From Dokdonia sp. Dokd-P16 (GTDB taxonomy: Bacteria; Bacteroidota; Bacteroidia; Flavobacteriales; Flavobacteriaceae): 64,000 bases of DNA. The position numbers were made by a program, and so were the translations under genes. Within the stretch, counting starts at the first letter, position 1. Each line of letters starts with the position of its first letter. The stretch spans positions 2,665,001 through 2,729,000 of the forward strand of contig NZ_CP029151.1 of NCBI RefSeq assembly GCF_003095655.1, in the 5' to 3' direction. The notes below the pieces were generated by a model that was not told where the DNA came from, made no database searches, and saw only the letters and a program-made list of their open reading frames with translations. This document shows positions 14,788 to 23,663 of this stretch, piece after piece.

Positions 14788-17577
14788 TTATAATTGTTGA
14801 TCTGGCGTACGGCGTTTGTCGTATTTAATATCACTAAGTAAGTTACCAGTAATCCCGATAAAGAAATTCCAAGAAGTTCTACTAGGATCTGAATTTACAG
14901 GAGGAACCCAACTGAAACGCATGTTCCAACTCTCAAGATCACGAGCAAAATTAAGTGAGGTAAAAGTGATACCTGGGTTTGCAAGATCATATCCAGTAGA
15001 TCCACCTACCGTCCATCTATTTCCTAATTTTATATCTCCGCTTATCACGATAGAGTGGGAGCTTACATCGTTTTGACGAGCATTATTTGCGTATCCTACT
15101 TGATAACCAAAGCGTAAATTCCATGGAATTTTAAACCTATAAAATTCAATCTCTTTTTCTTCTTCGTCTTCTGGCTCTCGATTTCCAGCGTTTGTGTTTC
15201 CAGTAATGTCAACGCCTTTACCTAATAAATCATCTGGGCGTCCACCACCTGCAAAGGTTTCGTTTTCTGTTCGATCTGTATTTACGCCAGCCTTAGCATC
15301 TTTGTCAAAATCTCTACTAGAAAAACTGTACCCAAAACTCGCCTGGCCACTGGTAAGTCTAAAGAGGCTACCTCCATTATTTATGTTAAGCGTGTTTATG
15401 CGCTGGTTTGCACTATTAAGTGCGTAGAGGTCTAAGTTTGCACTGAAGTTGATGTCAAGTTTCTCTTGTATAATAGGAACAGATCCGTTTACAGAAATTG
15501 GAGAGAGTTTAAGATCATCTGCAGCAAAATTATAGGAAGTCCTTATGTTGAGGTTATTGATGAGTTTTATTTTCTTGGGTTCTGTATCTGTGCTATCCTT
15601 ACTCCGTACTTTTGCTTCTAGTGTGTTTGCAAGACTAAACGAGAGCGAATTAGAAACGCGATTACTAGGGGCACCAAAGAATCCTCCATCAAATCTTGAA
15701 TACTCTACTTCTACATTTTGAGGATCTGTCACGTCATTAGGATCAGGTCGAGTGTAGGTCTCGTAAAACTGATCAAAAGCAGGAGTGTATGACCAGCTTA
15801 ATGATGGTCGTACTACGTGACGTATAGTTTGAATCTTGCTTGTTTCCTTAAAATTAAAAGTTCCGTAAACTGTGGTACCTAGACTTAAACCTCCTCTGTA
15901 GGTTCTATAAGCATCAAAACCATTTACAGTATCTCGTACAACAGTATTGGTTTCTTCGTCAAAATTTTGATCTATCGTCTTAAATACCCAACTTTCCTCA
16001 AGACTACCACTTACCGAAGCACTGATGTAGTTAAAGAGTTTAAAGTTGGTTGCAATAGGAATACTATGTCTTATACCGGTTTCTGCACCTTCAAACATGG
16101 CAGCTGTAAAAAACTCATCGTCGTTTGTTCTAAAGCGGTTATCTGCTCTCAAAGCATAACTCAAGTTCAAATTCTTGATAAGCCCTTTTTTTGATCCAGA
16201 CTTACCAGCAAAAGGATAAATTCTATCTACGTTAAGTTGGGTAGTAGGAAGTGACATGGTGATTTCTTCCGTTCGTGAGTTTTGGCTGTGAGTTGCTGCA
16301 ACAGTAAGATTTACAGGAACTGTACCAGGAAACGTACGAGAGTAAGAAACAGAAGAGCTAAAGTTGTTATTTAAGAAGTTACCAGTGTTTGCTTGATTAA
16401 GTGATTGTCTATAAAAGTTACTACTACCTAAGTTTACAGAGGCCGAAAATCTACTGTTAGGGCTAGACTTCGTGTCCTGACTGTGATTCCAGCGTATGTT
16501 ATACGTATTAGTCTCAGAAAAGTCTGGAAGGCCACGCTCACTAAACAAAATACGCTCAGAGCTAAAGCTAAACCTACCATTGTACTTATAACGCACCTTA
16601 TAATCTGTATCTGCTCTAAAGGCATAACTACCGTTTGTGTAATAATCACCCGTAAGCTCTAGATTAAAATACTCGCTAAGCGCAAAATAGTAACCACCAT
16701 TTGTAAGAGAATATCCACGTTCTCTGCTTTCTCCAGGTCCAGGTAGTATAAAACCAGATACGCTTGTTTCTTTTTCCATAGGGAAAAAAGCAAAAGGTAG
16801 ACCTATAGGAGTAGGAACATCTGCGATATACATATTAGTAAGTCCGGCAACAAGTTTCTTGCCAGGTACAAATTTTACTTTACGAGCTAGAAAATAATAT
16901 TCTGGATTATCAAGATCTTCAGAGGTAGATATCTTTACGTTACTCATAAAGATTACAGAATCATTTACTCTCTTACTGCGCTCTGCTTTTAAATTTATTT
17001 GCTGTCCGCCAGCTTTTTCTACACGCGAACCATAAATAAGAGCTCGTTGTGTGTCAAAATTAAATTTTATAGAATCTGGCTTAACTTGATTAGGACCTTG
17101 AACAAAAAAGGGAATTTGAGAATAATTTCCTGCAGAATCTTTAATTCCTCGAGCAAAAACGGTGTTAGTTTCATAATCGAGAATAATCTCTCCTGCGTTT
17201 ATTTTCATATCCTCATACACAATCTCAGCCTCGTTATAAAGGTAGATTTTCTTTTTGCGTTGTGATATGCGCTGGTAGTCTGTTGCCTTGTAAACAACCT
17301 TATCTGTAAGAGTTTCTGGCTTTTGTTTTATAGAATCTTGTATTGTTCTGGTAGTATCTTCTATAGCAACTACGGTAGGAGTGATAGAATCAAGCCTCGC
17401 AAAACCTTCAGTTGCCGTTTGAATCAACGTAGTATCCCTTGCAGGTACGCGTCTGGCATCATTCTTGGATGGGAGTTCTTGTGCACTTACCGTAAGCAAT
17501 GGTAGCAGGCAAAGAGAGAGTACAATAAGAAAGTGTGCAGTTTTTGTTTGCAATGCGATTAGCCTATTTTTGTGCAA
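14788..17577 (-). CDS. lptD: LPS-assembly protein LptD
   Basis: A 929-residue outer-membrane protein. A signal peptide is at the N-terminus (the first candidate Met gives a slightly long n-region, and a later start is possible). The OstA-like periplasmic domain occupies about residues 95-240 (KKIYLYNEAEIVYEDMKINAGEIILDYETN). After it come the LptD core segments PTPIGLPFAFFP and GFILPGPGESRERGYSLTNGGYYFALS, then many beta-strands that build the barrel, ending in a flavobacterial tail. LptD inserts lipopolysaccharide into the outer leaflet. It is divergent from an amidase gene. This is the largest protein on its side of the block. Confidence 0.93.
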   Translation of the reverse strand: MHKNRLIALQTKTAHFLIVLSLCLLPLLTVSAQELPSKNDARRVPARDTTLIQTATEGFARLDSITPTVVAIEDTTRTIQDSIKQKPETLTDKVVYKATDYQRISQRKKKIYLYNEAEIVYEDMKINAGEIILDYETNTVFARGIKDSAGNYSQIPFFVQGPNQVKPDSIKFNFDTQRALIYGSRVEKAGGQQINLKAERSKRVNDSVIFMSNVKISTSEDLDNPEYYFLARKVKFVPGKKLVAGLTNMYIADVPTPIGLPFAFFPMEKETSVSGFILPGPGESRERGYSLTNGGYYFALSEYFNLELTGDYYTNGSYAFRADTDYKVRYKYNGRFSFSSERILFSERGLPDFSETNTYNIRWNHSQDTKSSPNSRFSASVNLGSSNFYRQSLNQANTGNFLNNNFSSSVSYSRTFPGTVPVNLTVAATHSQNSRTEEITMSLPTTQLNVDRIYPFAGKSGSKKGLIKNLNLSYALRADNRFRTNDDEFFTAAMFEGAETGIRHSIPIATNFKLFNYISASVSGSLEESWVFKTIDQNFDEETNTVVRDTVNGFDAYRTYRGGLSLGTTVYGTFNFKETSKIQTIRHVVRPSLSWSYTPAFDQFYETYTRPDPNDVTDPQNVEVEYSRFDGGFFGAPSNRVSNSLSFSLANTLEAKVRSKDSTDTEPKKIKLINNLNIRTSYNFAADDLKLSPISVNGSVPIIQEKLDINFSANLDLYALNSANQRINTLNINNGGSLFRLTSGQASFGYSFSSRDFDKDAKAGVNTDRTENETFAGGGRPDDLLGKGVDITGNTNAGNREPEDEEEKEIEFYRFKIPWNLRFGYQVGYANNARQNDVSSHSIVISGDIKLGNRWTVGGSTGYDLANPGITFTSLNFARDLESWNMRFSWVPPVNSDPSRTSWNFFIGITGNLLSDIKYDKRRTPDQQL

Positions 17578-17730
17578 ATAATTATCAATTAAAGTGTCAA
17601 AATTACGTATATTTTTTTCGGCTACAGCCCTAGAAATGCAATTTTGAAAATAACAAGCGTGTAAAGCACGTTACCTATTTACAGAGATCAATTTAATACC
17701 TAACGTTCAAAAGAGTCATATTTGATATAA

Positions 17731-18858
17731 ATGATGCGTAAAAAAAACATATTTAATATTTATTTAACAACTATGCTGCTTGTAGGTAGTTGTTTTTCAG
17801 GCGCTTTCGCGAAAGCGCAATCCAATAATTCTTCTAAAAAATTTAAAGTCGTTCTTGATGCGGGACATGGAGGAGGCGATAGTGGTAACCGTGGAAATGG
17901 ATACTATGAGAAAAACATTGCCCTTAATGTTGTCTTAGCATTAGGAAAAGAATTAGAAAAGCAGTCTGATGTCGAAGTAATTTATACTAGGAAAACAGAT
18001 GTTTTCTTAGAATTATGGGAGCGAGCAGATATTGCAAATAATGCAAATGCAGACCTTTTTATAAGTGTACATTGTAATTCCCACTCCTCACAAGCAAAAG
18101 GAACAGAAACTTTTGTACTTGGTATAGACGGTAACGCTAAAAATATGGCAATTGCCAAAAAAGAAAACTCAGTAATCTTACTGGAGGAAAACTATGAGAA
18201 GCGATACGCAGGTTTTGATCCTAATAGTCCCGAAACGAGTATAGGTCTTGAACTCATGCAAGAAGAATACCTAGATCAAAGTATAAATCTAGCAAGCTTT
18301 GTAGAAAATGAATTTACAGGAAGCGTGAAGCGCAGCAGTCGTGGTGTAAAGCAAGCGATTTTCTGGGTATTGCACAGGTCTGTAATGCCTAGTGTGCTTA
18401 TAGAAACAGGTTTCCTTACTAATAATGAGGAAGGGAAGTTTTTAAACTCTAGTGCAGGTCAAGAAAAAATGGCCAAAGCAATAAGTAAGGCAGTTACTAA
18501 TTATAAGAAAAGTATACAGATAAATGAGCGTGTAGAGATTGCAGATCATGTAGTGGAAACTCCAAGTGCTCCGGTTGTTGCTACGAAGTCTAAGGTGGTA
18601 GAGGGCGTAACTTTTAAAGTACAACTGGCAGCGAGTAAACGTAAGCTAGAAACAAAGTCTTATAATTTTAAAGGACTTAAGTCAATAAGCCGTTCTAAAG
18701 ATGGTCGTTTGTATAAGTATTATTATGGCGCAACCTCAGATTATAATTTAGCTCACAAGCAGCTGCAAGAAGCAAAAAGTAAAGGATACAAAGAGGCCTT
18801 TATCGTATCTTTTAATAAAGATAATATTAAAGTGCCGCTCAATCAAGTGTTAAATTAG
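17731..18858 (+). CDS. N-acetylmuramoyl-L-alanine amidase (Amidase_3)
   Basis: A 375-residue periplasmic zinc amidase that cleaves the lactyl-peptide bond of peptidoglycan. The signal peptide ends GAFAKA-Q near residue 30; this end is encoded by an iterated palindrome. The catalytic domain shows VVLDAGHGGGDSGNRG (first zinc His), YYEKNIAL (zinc Glu), LFISVHCNSH (second His) and VLIETGFLTN (catalytic Glu). The last 75 residues (TFKVQLAAS..., KYYYGATSDYNLAH...) are a SPOR-like domain that would bind denuded septal glycan. It diverges from lptD and starts an envelope series with the MCE gene after it. Confidence 0.93.
   Translation: MMRKKNIFNIYLTTMLLVGSCFSGAFAKAQSNNSSKKFKVVLDAGHGGGDSGNRGNGYYEKNIALNVVLALGKELEKQSDVEVIYTRKTDVFLELWERADIANNANADLFISVHCNSHSSQAKGTETFVLGIDGNAKNMAIAKKENSVILLEENYEKRYAGFDPNSPETSIGLELMQEEYLDQSINLASFVENEFTGSVKRSSRGVKQAIFWVLHRSVMPSVLIETGFLTNNEEGKFLNSSAGQEKMAKAISKAVTNYKKSIQINERVEIADHVVETPSAPVVATKSKVVEGVTFKVQLAASKRKLETKSYNFKGLKSISRSKDGRLYKYYYGATSDYNLAHKQLQEAKSKGYKEAFIVSFNKDNIKVPLNQVLN
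17803..17816. repeat. Iterated palindrome inside the amidase signal peptide
   Basis: An exact CGCTTTCGCGAAAGCG (17802-17817) read in frame as A-F-A-K-A, directly before the probable signal peptidase site (AKA-Q). Confidence 0.95.
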
Positions 18859-18892
18859 TCTTATACGTAAGGACTGCCTTTAACAATTGACC

Positions 18893-18900
18893 TACATTTG
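18893..18900 (+). promoter_or_regulatory. Possible -7 element for the MCE gene
   Basis: TACATTTG matches the Bacteroidota -7 consensus TAnnTTTG, 25 nt before the MCE start. A good -33 TTG at the right distance is not seen, so support is limited. Confidence 0.4.
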
Positions 18901-18925
18901 TTTTAACCAATAAGCATCTTATTTA

Positions 18926-19870
18926 ATGTCTAAAGAAATAAAAACCGCCATTCTAGTTATTGCAGCATTGCTGCTTGTAATATTTGGCTACAACTACCTC
19001 AAAGGCAATAATCTTTTAGATAAAAGTAAAATCCTTTATGCAAAGTATGATAACGTAGAAGGACTAGCGCCATCTTCACAAGTTACCATTAACGGATTAC
19101 CAGTAGGTAGAGTAATGTCTATAGACTTTGCAGATAGTAGCGGTAAGCTAGTAGTTAAGTTTGTAGTGGAAAAGGATTTTGAGTTTTCAAACAATAGTCT
19201 TGCTAGAGTATATGGTGGAGGGCTTATAGGTGGTAAATCACTGGCAATTGTCCCTTCTTATGAAAAAGGTAGAAATGCAAAGACTGGAGATACCTTGCCA
19301 GGTGAAATGGGCGAAGGGATTATGGAGCTTGTAAATGAGCGCCTTACTCCATTACAAAACCAAGTTGAAAAAGTAATAGGAGATACAGATTCACTATTAG
19401 TTAATGTAAACTCAGTATTAGATAGAGATACAAGAGCCAACTTAAGAGATGCCATTGCAAACTTTACAGCAGCTTCTCTTGAGATGAAAGGGATATCTAA
19501 ATCTGTAAATGGATTGTTAGCTTCTAATCAAGATAAATTAGATCGTACAATCACTAATCTAGATAAAATGAGTGGCAACTTTGCAACTTTATCAGATTCG
19601 CTTTCTAAAATTCAAATGGGACAAATGGTTGCAGATTTAGAAAAAACTATCGCAGATTTCCAAGAATTATCTAATAAGTTAAATTCTCCTGAAGGAACCG
19701 TAGGTAAACTTTTGAATGATGACCAACTTTACTTAAATTTGGATCGTACAGCAAACCAGATGGGAGATCTTCTTCAAGATATGAAGCTTAACCCAAAACG
19801 TTATGTACATTTTTCACTCTTCGGGAAAAAGCCAGGAGAGTATACTCCGCCTAAAGATTCGTTACAGTAG
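18926..19870 (+). CDS. MCE family lipid-transport protein (MlaD-like)
   Basis: A 314-residue protein with one N-terminal membrane anchor (about residues 6-26, TAILVIAALLLVIFGYNYLKG). A single MCE domain follows (LYAKYDNVEGLAPSSQVTINGLPVGRVMSI..., VYGGGLIGGKSLAIV). The C-terminal half is a helical coil (VNSVLDRDTRANLRDAI...). MCE proteins form hexameric channels that move phospholipids between the membranes. The permease and ATPase partners (MlaE, MlaF) are not in this window. It lies 67 bp after the amidase gene and 25 bp before an Fe-S protein gene. Confidence 0.92.
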   Translation: MSKEIKTAILVIAALLLVIFGYNYLKGNNLLDKSKILYAKYDNVEGLAPSSQVTINGLPVGRVMSIDFADSSGKLVVKFVVEKDFEFSNNSLARVYGGGLIGGKSLAIVPSYEKGRNAKTGDTLPGEMGEGIMELVNERLTPLQNQVEKVIGDTDSLLVNVNSVLDRDTRANLRDAIANFTAASLEMKGISKSVNGLLASNQDKLDRTITNLDKMSGNFATLSDSLSKIQMGQMVADLEKTIADFQELSNKLNSPEGTVGKLLNDDQLYLNLDRTANQMGDLLQDMKLNPKRYVHFSLFGKKPGEYTPPKDSLQ

Positions 19871-19895
19871 GCGCGAGCTTAACTAACGAATTTAT

Positions 19896-21242
19896 ATGCA
19901 ATACGTACAAAACATCATTTTTCTCATTGTTCTAGTTTTAGGAGTTGGTTTTTTTGTTAAAAACATCAAGAAACTTCTACGTAATATTAATCTAGGAAAG
20001 GACGTAGATCGATCCGATAACAAGCCAAAACGCTGGCGAAACATGGCAAAAATTGCCTTGGGTCAGTACAAAATGGTAAAGAGACCAGTTTCTGGAATTT
20101 TACACGTAGTTGTTTACGTAGGTTTTATCATTATCAATATTGAAGTCCTCGAGATTATCATAGATGGACTTTTTGGTACTCACAGAATTTTTAGTTTTCT
20201 AGGCGGACTTTATGACTTCTTAATTGGAAGTTTTGAAATTCTTGCATTTCTAGTACTGGTTGCCGTAATTATTTTCTGGCTTCGTCGTAATGTGATGAAC
20301 ATAAAACGATTCATTAGTTCAGATCTTAAAGGATGGCCTAAGGCAGACGGTAATATCATCTTGTACTTTGAAGTGGTATTAATGGGTTTATTTCTTACAA
20401 TGAACGCCGCAGATTTACAATTACAATTAATGGGAGCAGATCATTATGCTTCGGCAGATGGTAGTATCACAGGTGCATTCCCAATAAGTAGCTTTATTGC
20501 GCCACTTTTTGAAGGAATGTCTGAGAGTGCTCTTATAATAGTAGAGCGCGCAGCGTGGTGGATACATATTGTTGGTATCTTAATTTTCCTAAACTACTTA
20601 TACTATTCTAAGCACCTACACATCTTACTGGCATTTCCAAATACTTGGTATGCTAAGCTGAAACCACAAGGAGAGTTTAATAATCTTAAGGCTGTAACAG
20701 ATGAGGTTATGCTTATGATGGATCCAAATGCAGATCCTTTTGCAGCCCCAGCCGAAGGTGCAGAAGAAGTTGAGGTGGGTAAATTTGGAGCAAGTGATGT
20801 GACAGATCTTAACTGGGTACAACTTATGAACTCATATAGCTGTACAGAGTGTGGTCGCTGTACAAGTGAATGTCCTGCAAACCAAACTGGAAAGAAATTG
20901 AGCCCTCGTAAAATCATGATGGATACGCGTGACCGTCTTGAGGAAGTAGGTAAAAATATAGATGAAAATAATGGAGTATTTGTGATGGATAACAAGCAAT
21001 TGCTTGATGATTATATCACAAAAGAGGAGCTTTGGGCCTGTACTACCTGTAATGCTTGTGTGGAGGCGTGTCCTATAGGTATCGACCCGTTAAGTATTAT
21101 TATTGATATGCGTCGTTACATGGTGATGGAAGAAAGTGCAGCGCCTACAGATTTAAACAACGCGATGACAAACATCGAGAATAATGGAGCGCCATGGCCG
21201 TTTAACCAGATGGATAGAGGTAACTGGATTAATGAAGCATAG
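19896..21242 (+). CDS. Membrane-bound 4Fe-4S protein (HdrC/GlpC-like)
   Basis: A 448-residue protein. It begins with an N-terminal membrane helix, then about five more hydrophobic helices to about residue 250 (for example VVYVGFIIINIEVLEIIIDGLF and AFLVLVAVIIFWL). A soluble domain with two 4Fe-4S motifs follows: CTECGRCTSECPANQTG near residue 320 and CTTCNACVEACPIGIDPL near 385. It resembles the membrane Fe-S subunits of heterodisulfide reductase-like or glycolate/lactate oxidase-type complexes. With the CCG-domain protein three genes downstream it probably forms an electron-transfer pair. The donor and acceptor are unknown; a menaquinone pool is a guess. Confidence 0.88.
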   Translation: MQYVQNIIFLIVLVLGVGFFVKNIKKLLRNINLGKDVDRSDNKPKRWRNMAKIALGQYKMVKRPVSGILHVVVYVGFIIINIEVLEIIIDGLFGTHRIFSFLGGLYDFLIGSFEILAFLVLVAVIIFWLRRNVMNIKRFISSDLKGWPKADGNIILYFEVVLMGLFLTMNAADLQLQLMGADHYASADGSITGAFPISSFIAPLFEGMSESALIIVERAAWWIHIVGILIFLNYLYYSKHLHILLAFPNTWYAKLKPQGEFNNLKAVTDEVMLMMDPNADPFAAPAEGAEEVEVGKFGASDVTDLNWVQLMNSYSCTECGRCTSECPANQTGKKLSPRKIMMDTRDRLEEVGKNIDENNGVFVMDNKQLLDDYITKEELWACTTCNACVEACPIGIDPLSIIIDMRRYMVMEESAAPTDLNNAMTNIENNGAPWPFNQMDRGNWINEA

Positions 21243-21573
21243 ATATTTTATAATTGTAGGGTTATTGTTGAGTTTCGCTTTCGCGAAAGCGCAATCTCCT
21301 ACAAAGAATTATAAAATAGATAGCTTACAATTTAAAATGTACACCCGTCTTTTTGTAAATGAACAGTTACAAATAGACAGTGTTACCGTAAAAAAAATTT
21401 TTTGTGATTATTGTAGTGACTCTCAAATGAGTGTGCTACGTGAAGAAGCAATGAGGCAATCCCTTATAGAGCGCTATAATCCGAAATATAATAAACCAGG
21501 AGAACACAGACTGGCCCTTTATGTGAGATTCAGTAAAGAAGATTTTAAGAATTTAAACGACAACCATGAATAA
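21232..21573 (+). CDS. Small secreted protein between two Fe-S genes
   Basis: A 113-residue protein starting at MKHRYFIIVGLLL (ATG 21232); its first 11 bases overlap the end of the preceding Fe-S gene, so translation may be coupled. The signal peptide ends FAFAKA-QS, again encoded by an iterated palindrome. The mature part is about 90 residues with two Cys (FCDYC) and no family I recognise. It overlaps the next gene by 8 bases, so all of these genes look like one operon. Confidence 0.82.
   Translation: MKHRYFIIVGLLLSFAFAKAQSPTKNYKIDSLQFKMYTRLFVNEQLQIDSVTVKKIFCDYCSDSQMSVLREEAMRQSLIERYNPKYNKPGEHRLALYVRFSKEDFKNLNDNHE
21277..21290. repeat. Iterated palindrome inside a signal peptide
   Basis: An exact CGCTTTCGCGAAAGCG (21276-21291), read as A-F-A-K-A before the predicted cleavage site AKA-Q of the small secreted protein. 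Confidence 0.95.
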
Positions 21574-22000
21574 AGAAGACGTAGACAAGATGTTAAGTGA
21601 GAAACTAGAGGATGGTGAACACGTAAGTCCGGTGCTTCCTGAGGGAGTTAAAAATTACTTAATTGACATAGATGGTACCATTACGGAAGATGTTCCTAAT
21701 GAGGAGCCAGAACGTATGGGCACATGTGAGCCATTTCCAGATGCGCTTAAAACATTAAATAAATGGCATGATGAAGGCCATATTATTTGCTTTTTTACCT
21801 CTAGAACAGAAGAGCACAGAGCAGTTACCACAGAATGGCTTAACCGTCATGGGTTTAAATTCCACAGCTTACTTATGGGGAAACCTAGAGGAGGTAACTA
21901 TCACTGGGTAGATAATCACTTAGTAAAAGCAACTCGTTATAAAGGTAAGTTTACAGACCTTATCGAGAAGAAAGTAACTATTGAAGTTTTTGAAGATTAA
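21566..22000 (+). CDS. HAD-superfamily phosphatase-like protein
   Basis: A 144-residue protein with HAD motif I near residue 33 (YLIDIDGTITED) and a possible motif II in FFTSRTEEHRA near residue 74. A motif III/IV region follows (MGKPRGGNYHWVDNHLVKATRYKG), where Asp in HWVDNH is the likely acid. This short cap-less form is common in Flavobacteriia, where homologues have at times been named phosphoheptose isomerase; the sequence does not support that name. The substrate is unknown. It overlaps the preceding gene and is followed 33 bp later by the CCG protein gene. Confidence 0.8.
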   Translation: MNKEDVDKMLSEKLEDGEHVSPVLPEGVKNYLIDIDGTITEDVPNEEPERMGTCEPFPDALKTLNKWHDEGHIICFFTSRTEEHRAVTTEWLNRHGFKFHSLLMGKPRGGNYHWVDNHLVKATRYKGKFTDLIEKKVTIEVFED

Positions 22001-22033
22001 TTAAATACCGTTTTTTACACGGAATACAAGAAT

Positions 22034-22825
22034 ATGAGCGAGACACTTAAAGTACCCACTATGGCCGAGTATGTGGCGCTAGGAAAACAACCAGAAGTAT
22101 TATTTTGGGTAGGTTGTGCAGGAAGTTTTGATGATAGAGCAAAGAAGATAACAAAGGCTTTTGCACGTATCTTAAATAAAGCAAATGTAGATTTTGCAGT
22201 ATTAGGAGCAGAAGAAAGCTGTACTGGAGATCCAGCAAAACGTGCTGGGAACGAATTTTTATTCCAGATGCAAGCGGTAACAAACATTGAAGTGTTAAAC
22301 GGATATGAAGTTAAGAAAATAGTAACGGCTTGTCCACACTGTTTCAATACACTTAAAAACGAGTATCCATCATTAGGTGGTAACTATGAAGTTGTACACC
22401 ATACACAGTTTTTAAAGTCATTACTAGATGATGGCCGTCTTACGGTAGAAGGTGGTAAGTTTAAAGGAAAGCGTATCACTTTTCATGATCCTTGTTATTT
22501 AGGTCGTGCAAACGGTGTATATGAAGCGCCAAGAGATTTATTACGTAAACTTGACGTAGAGCTGGTAGAGATGCGTAAGTGCAAGACTAACGGTTTATGT
22601 TGTGGAGCTGGTGGAGCGCAAATGTTCAAAGAACCAGAACCTGGTAATAAAGATGTAAACATAGAGCGTACGGAGCAAGCACTCGAGGTAAAGCCTGATA
22701 TTATTGCTGCTGGATGTCCTTTCTGTAATACAATGATGACAGATGGGATAAAAGGTAAAGAAAAAGAAGGAAGCATCGAGGTAATGGATGTTGCCGAAAT
22801 GATAGCAACTGCCGAAGAATTATAG
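22034..22825 (+). CDS. CCG-domain Fe-S protein (HdrB/LldE-like)
   Basis: A 263-residue soluble protein with two cysteine-rich CCG domains. The first has WVGCAGSFDDR and VTACPHCFNT. The second has TFHDPCYLGR, CKTNGLCCGAGGAQMF and AAGCPFCNTMM. Such domains bind non-cubane 4Fe-4S clusters and act at disulfide reduction or quinone-linked electron transfer in HdrB, GlpC and LldE. It is the soluble partner of the membrane Fe-S protein four positions upstream (19896-21242). The same domain is fused to an FAD oxidase at 28393-31308. Confidence 0.9.
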   Translation: MSETLKVPTMAEYVALGKQPEVLFWVGCAGSFDDRAKKITKAFARILNKANVDFAVLGAEESCTGDPAKRAGNEFLFQMQAVTNIEVLNGYEVKKIVTACPHCFNTLKNEYPSLGGNYEVVHHTQFLKSLLDDGRLTVEGGKFKGKRITFHDPCYLGRANGVYEAPRDLLRKLDVELVEMRKCKTNGLCCGAGGAQMFKEPEPGNKDVNIERTEQALEVKPDIIAAGCPFCNTMMTDGIKGKEKEGSIEVMDVAEMIATAEEL

Positions 22826-22830
22826 AGGCT

Positions 22831-22980
22831 ATGAATAATAAGGATAAACCTAGTCAGAAGCCGGATTTGTTCGATAAGGTCGTTCATGTTATAGCTACTC
22901 CTGGCAGTATTGTACTCCTTATTATTATTGTTAGACTCACATATCGATACTTTAAGTACGATAGTTTAAGTTTATTTTAA
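22831..22980 (+). CDS. Small single-pass membrane protein
   Basis: A 49-residue reading frame starts 5 nt after the CCG protein stop. A charged start (MNNKDKPSQKPDLFDK) is followed by one hydrophobic helix (GSIVLLIIIVRLTYRYF). It ends exactly at the hairpin of a terminator, so it looks like the last gene of the operon. No family is recognised. Confidence 0.55.
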   Translation: MNNKDKPSQKPDLFDKVVHVIATPGSIVLLIIIVRLTYRYFKYDSLSLF

Positions 22981-23005
22981 AGCGGATTAATTTCCGCTTT
23001 TATTT
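22979..23005 (+). terminator. Terminator of the Fe-S protein operon
   Basis: The stem AAAGCGGA / TCCGCTTT with a 6-nt AT loop is followed by a T-rich tail. It overlaps the stop codon of the small membrane protein. Confidence 0.75.
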
Positions 23006-23021
23006 TTAAAAAAATATAAAA

Positions 23022-23516
23022 ATGCTCGTAGATTTTAATTCACTTTCTGACTCATCGAGAATCTGGTTATATCAATCTGATCAAAAATTTACAGAAGAAC
23101 AAGTAGCTCAACTAGAGAAGGATATGGCTACTTTTTTAACAAGCTGGACTGCTCACGGAGCAAGTCTCAAAGCTGGTTTTGAAATTAAGTACAACCGCTT
23201 TATTGTTATAGGTCTAGACCAGTCTGAAGCTGCTGCAACTGGATGCTCAATTGACACACAGGTGCGCTTTATCATAGCGCAACAAGAGGAGTTAGGTGTA
23301 GATCTGTTGGATAAAATGAATGTGACCTATTATCAAAATGATCGTATTCATTATAAAACACTTCTTGAGTTTAAGAAGATGGTTAAAGATGGTGCGGTAA
23401 GTAAAAACACTATAGTTTTCAATAACCTTGTTGCAAATGTAGGTGAGTATAAAACTAATTGGGAAATTCCAGCAATAGATAGCTGGCATTCTCGTTTTCT
23501 CAAGAAAGGTAAATAG
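23022..23516 (+). CDS. Conserved Bacteroidota protein of unknown function
   Basis: A 164-residue soluble protein: MLVDFNSLSDSSRIWLYQSDQKFTEEQVAQL... with LKAGFEIKYNRFIVIGLDQ and the ending IPAIDSWHSRFLKK. It is highly conserved in Flavobacteriia, where it is sometimes labelled as an ABC transporter ATPase. I see no Walker A, signature or Walker B motif, so that label is not supported. ATCSI-type segments may mark a binding site but I cannot assign one. It is a single gene after a terminator. Confidence 0.8.
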   Translation: MLVDFNSLSDSSRIWLYQSDQKFTEEQVAQLEKDMATFLTSWTAHGASLKAGFEIKYNRFIVIGLDQSEAAATGCSIDTQVRFIIAQQEELGVDLLDKMNVTYYQNDRIHYKTLLEFKKMVKDGAVSKNTIVFNNLVANVGEYKTNWEIPAIDSWHSRFLKKGK

Positions 23517-23556
23517 AGGTAACTTGAGGTTCTTAAGATGTTGTTAAGATTTGCAC

Positions 23557-23570
23557 GCTTTCGCGAAAGC
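23557..23570. repeat. Iterated palindrome, 16-mer form
   Basis: An exact CGCTTTCGCGAAAGCG (23556-23571), 93 nt upstream of the GH3-serine hydrolase start, in a 147-bp gap between co-directional genes. Confidence 0.95.
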
Positions 23571-23663
23571 GTACCTCAAACCCTTTACTTTTATATTAGA
23601 ATGTAATAAGCGCTATCTGGCGTCGTTATTGCAGTCGTTACTACAATTTAAAATTTTGCATTT

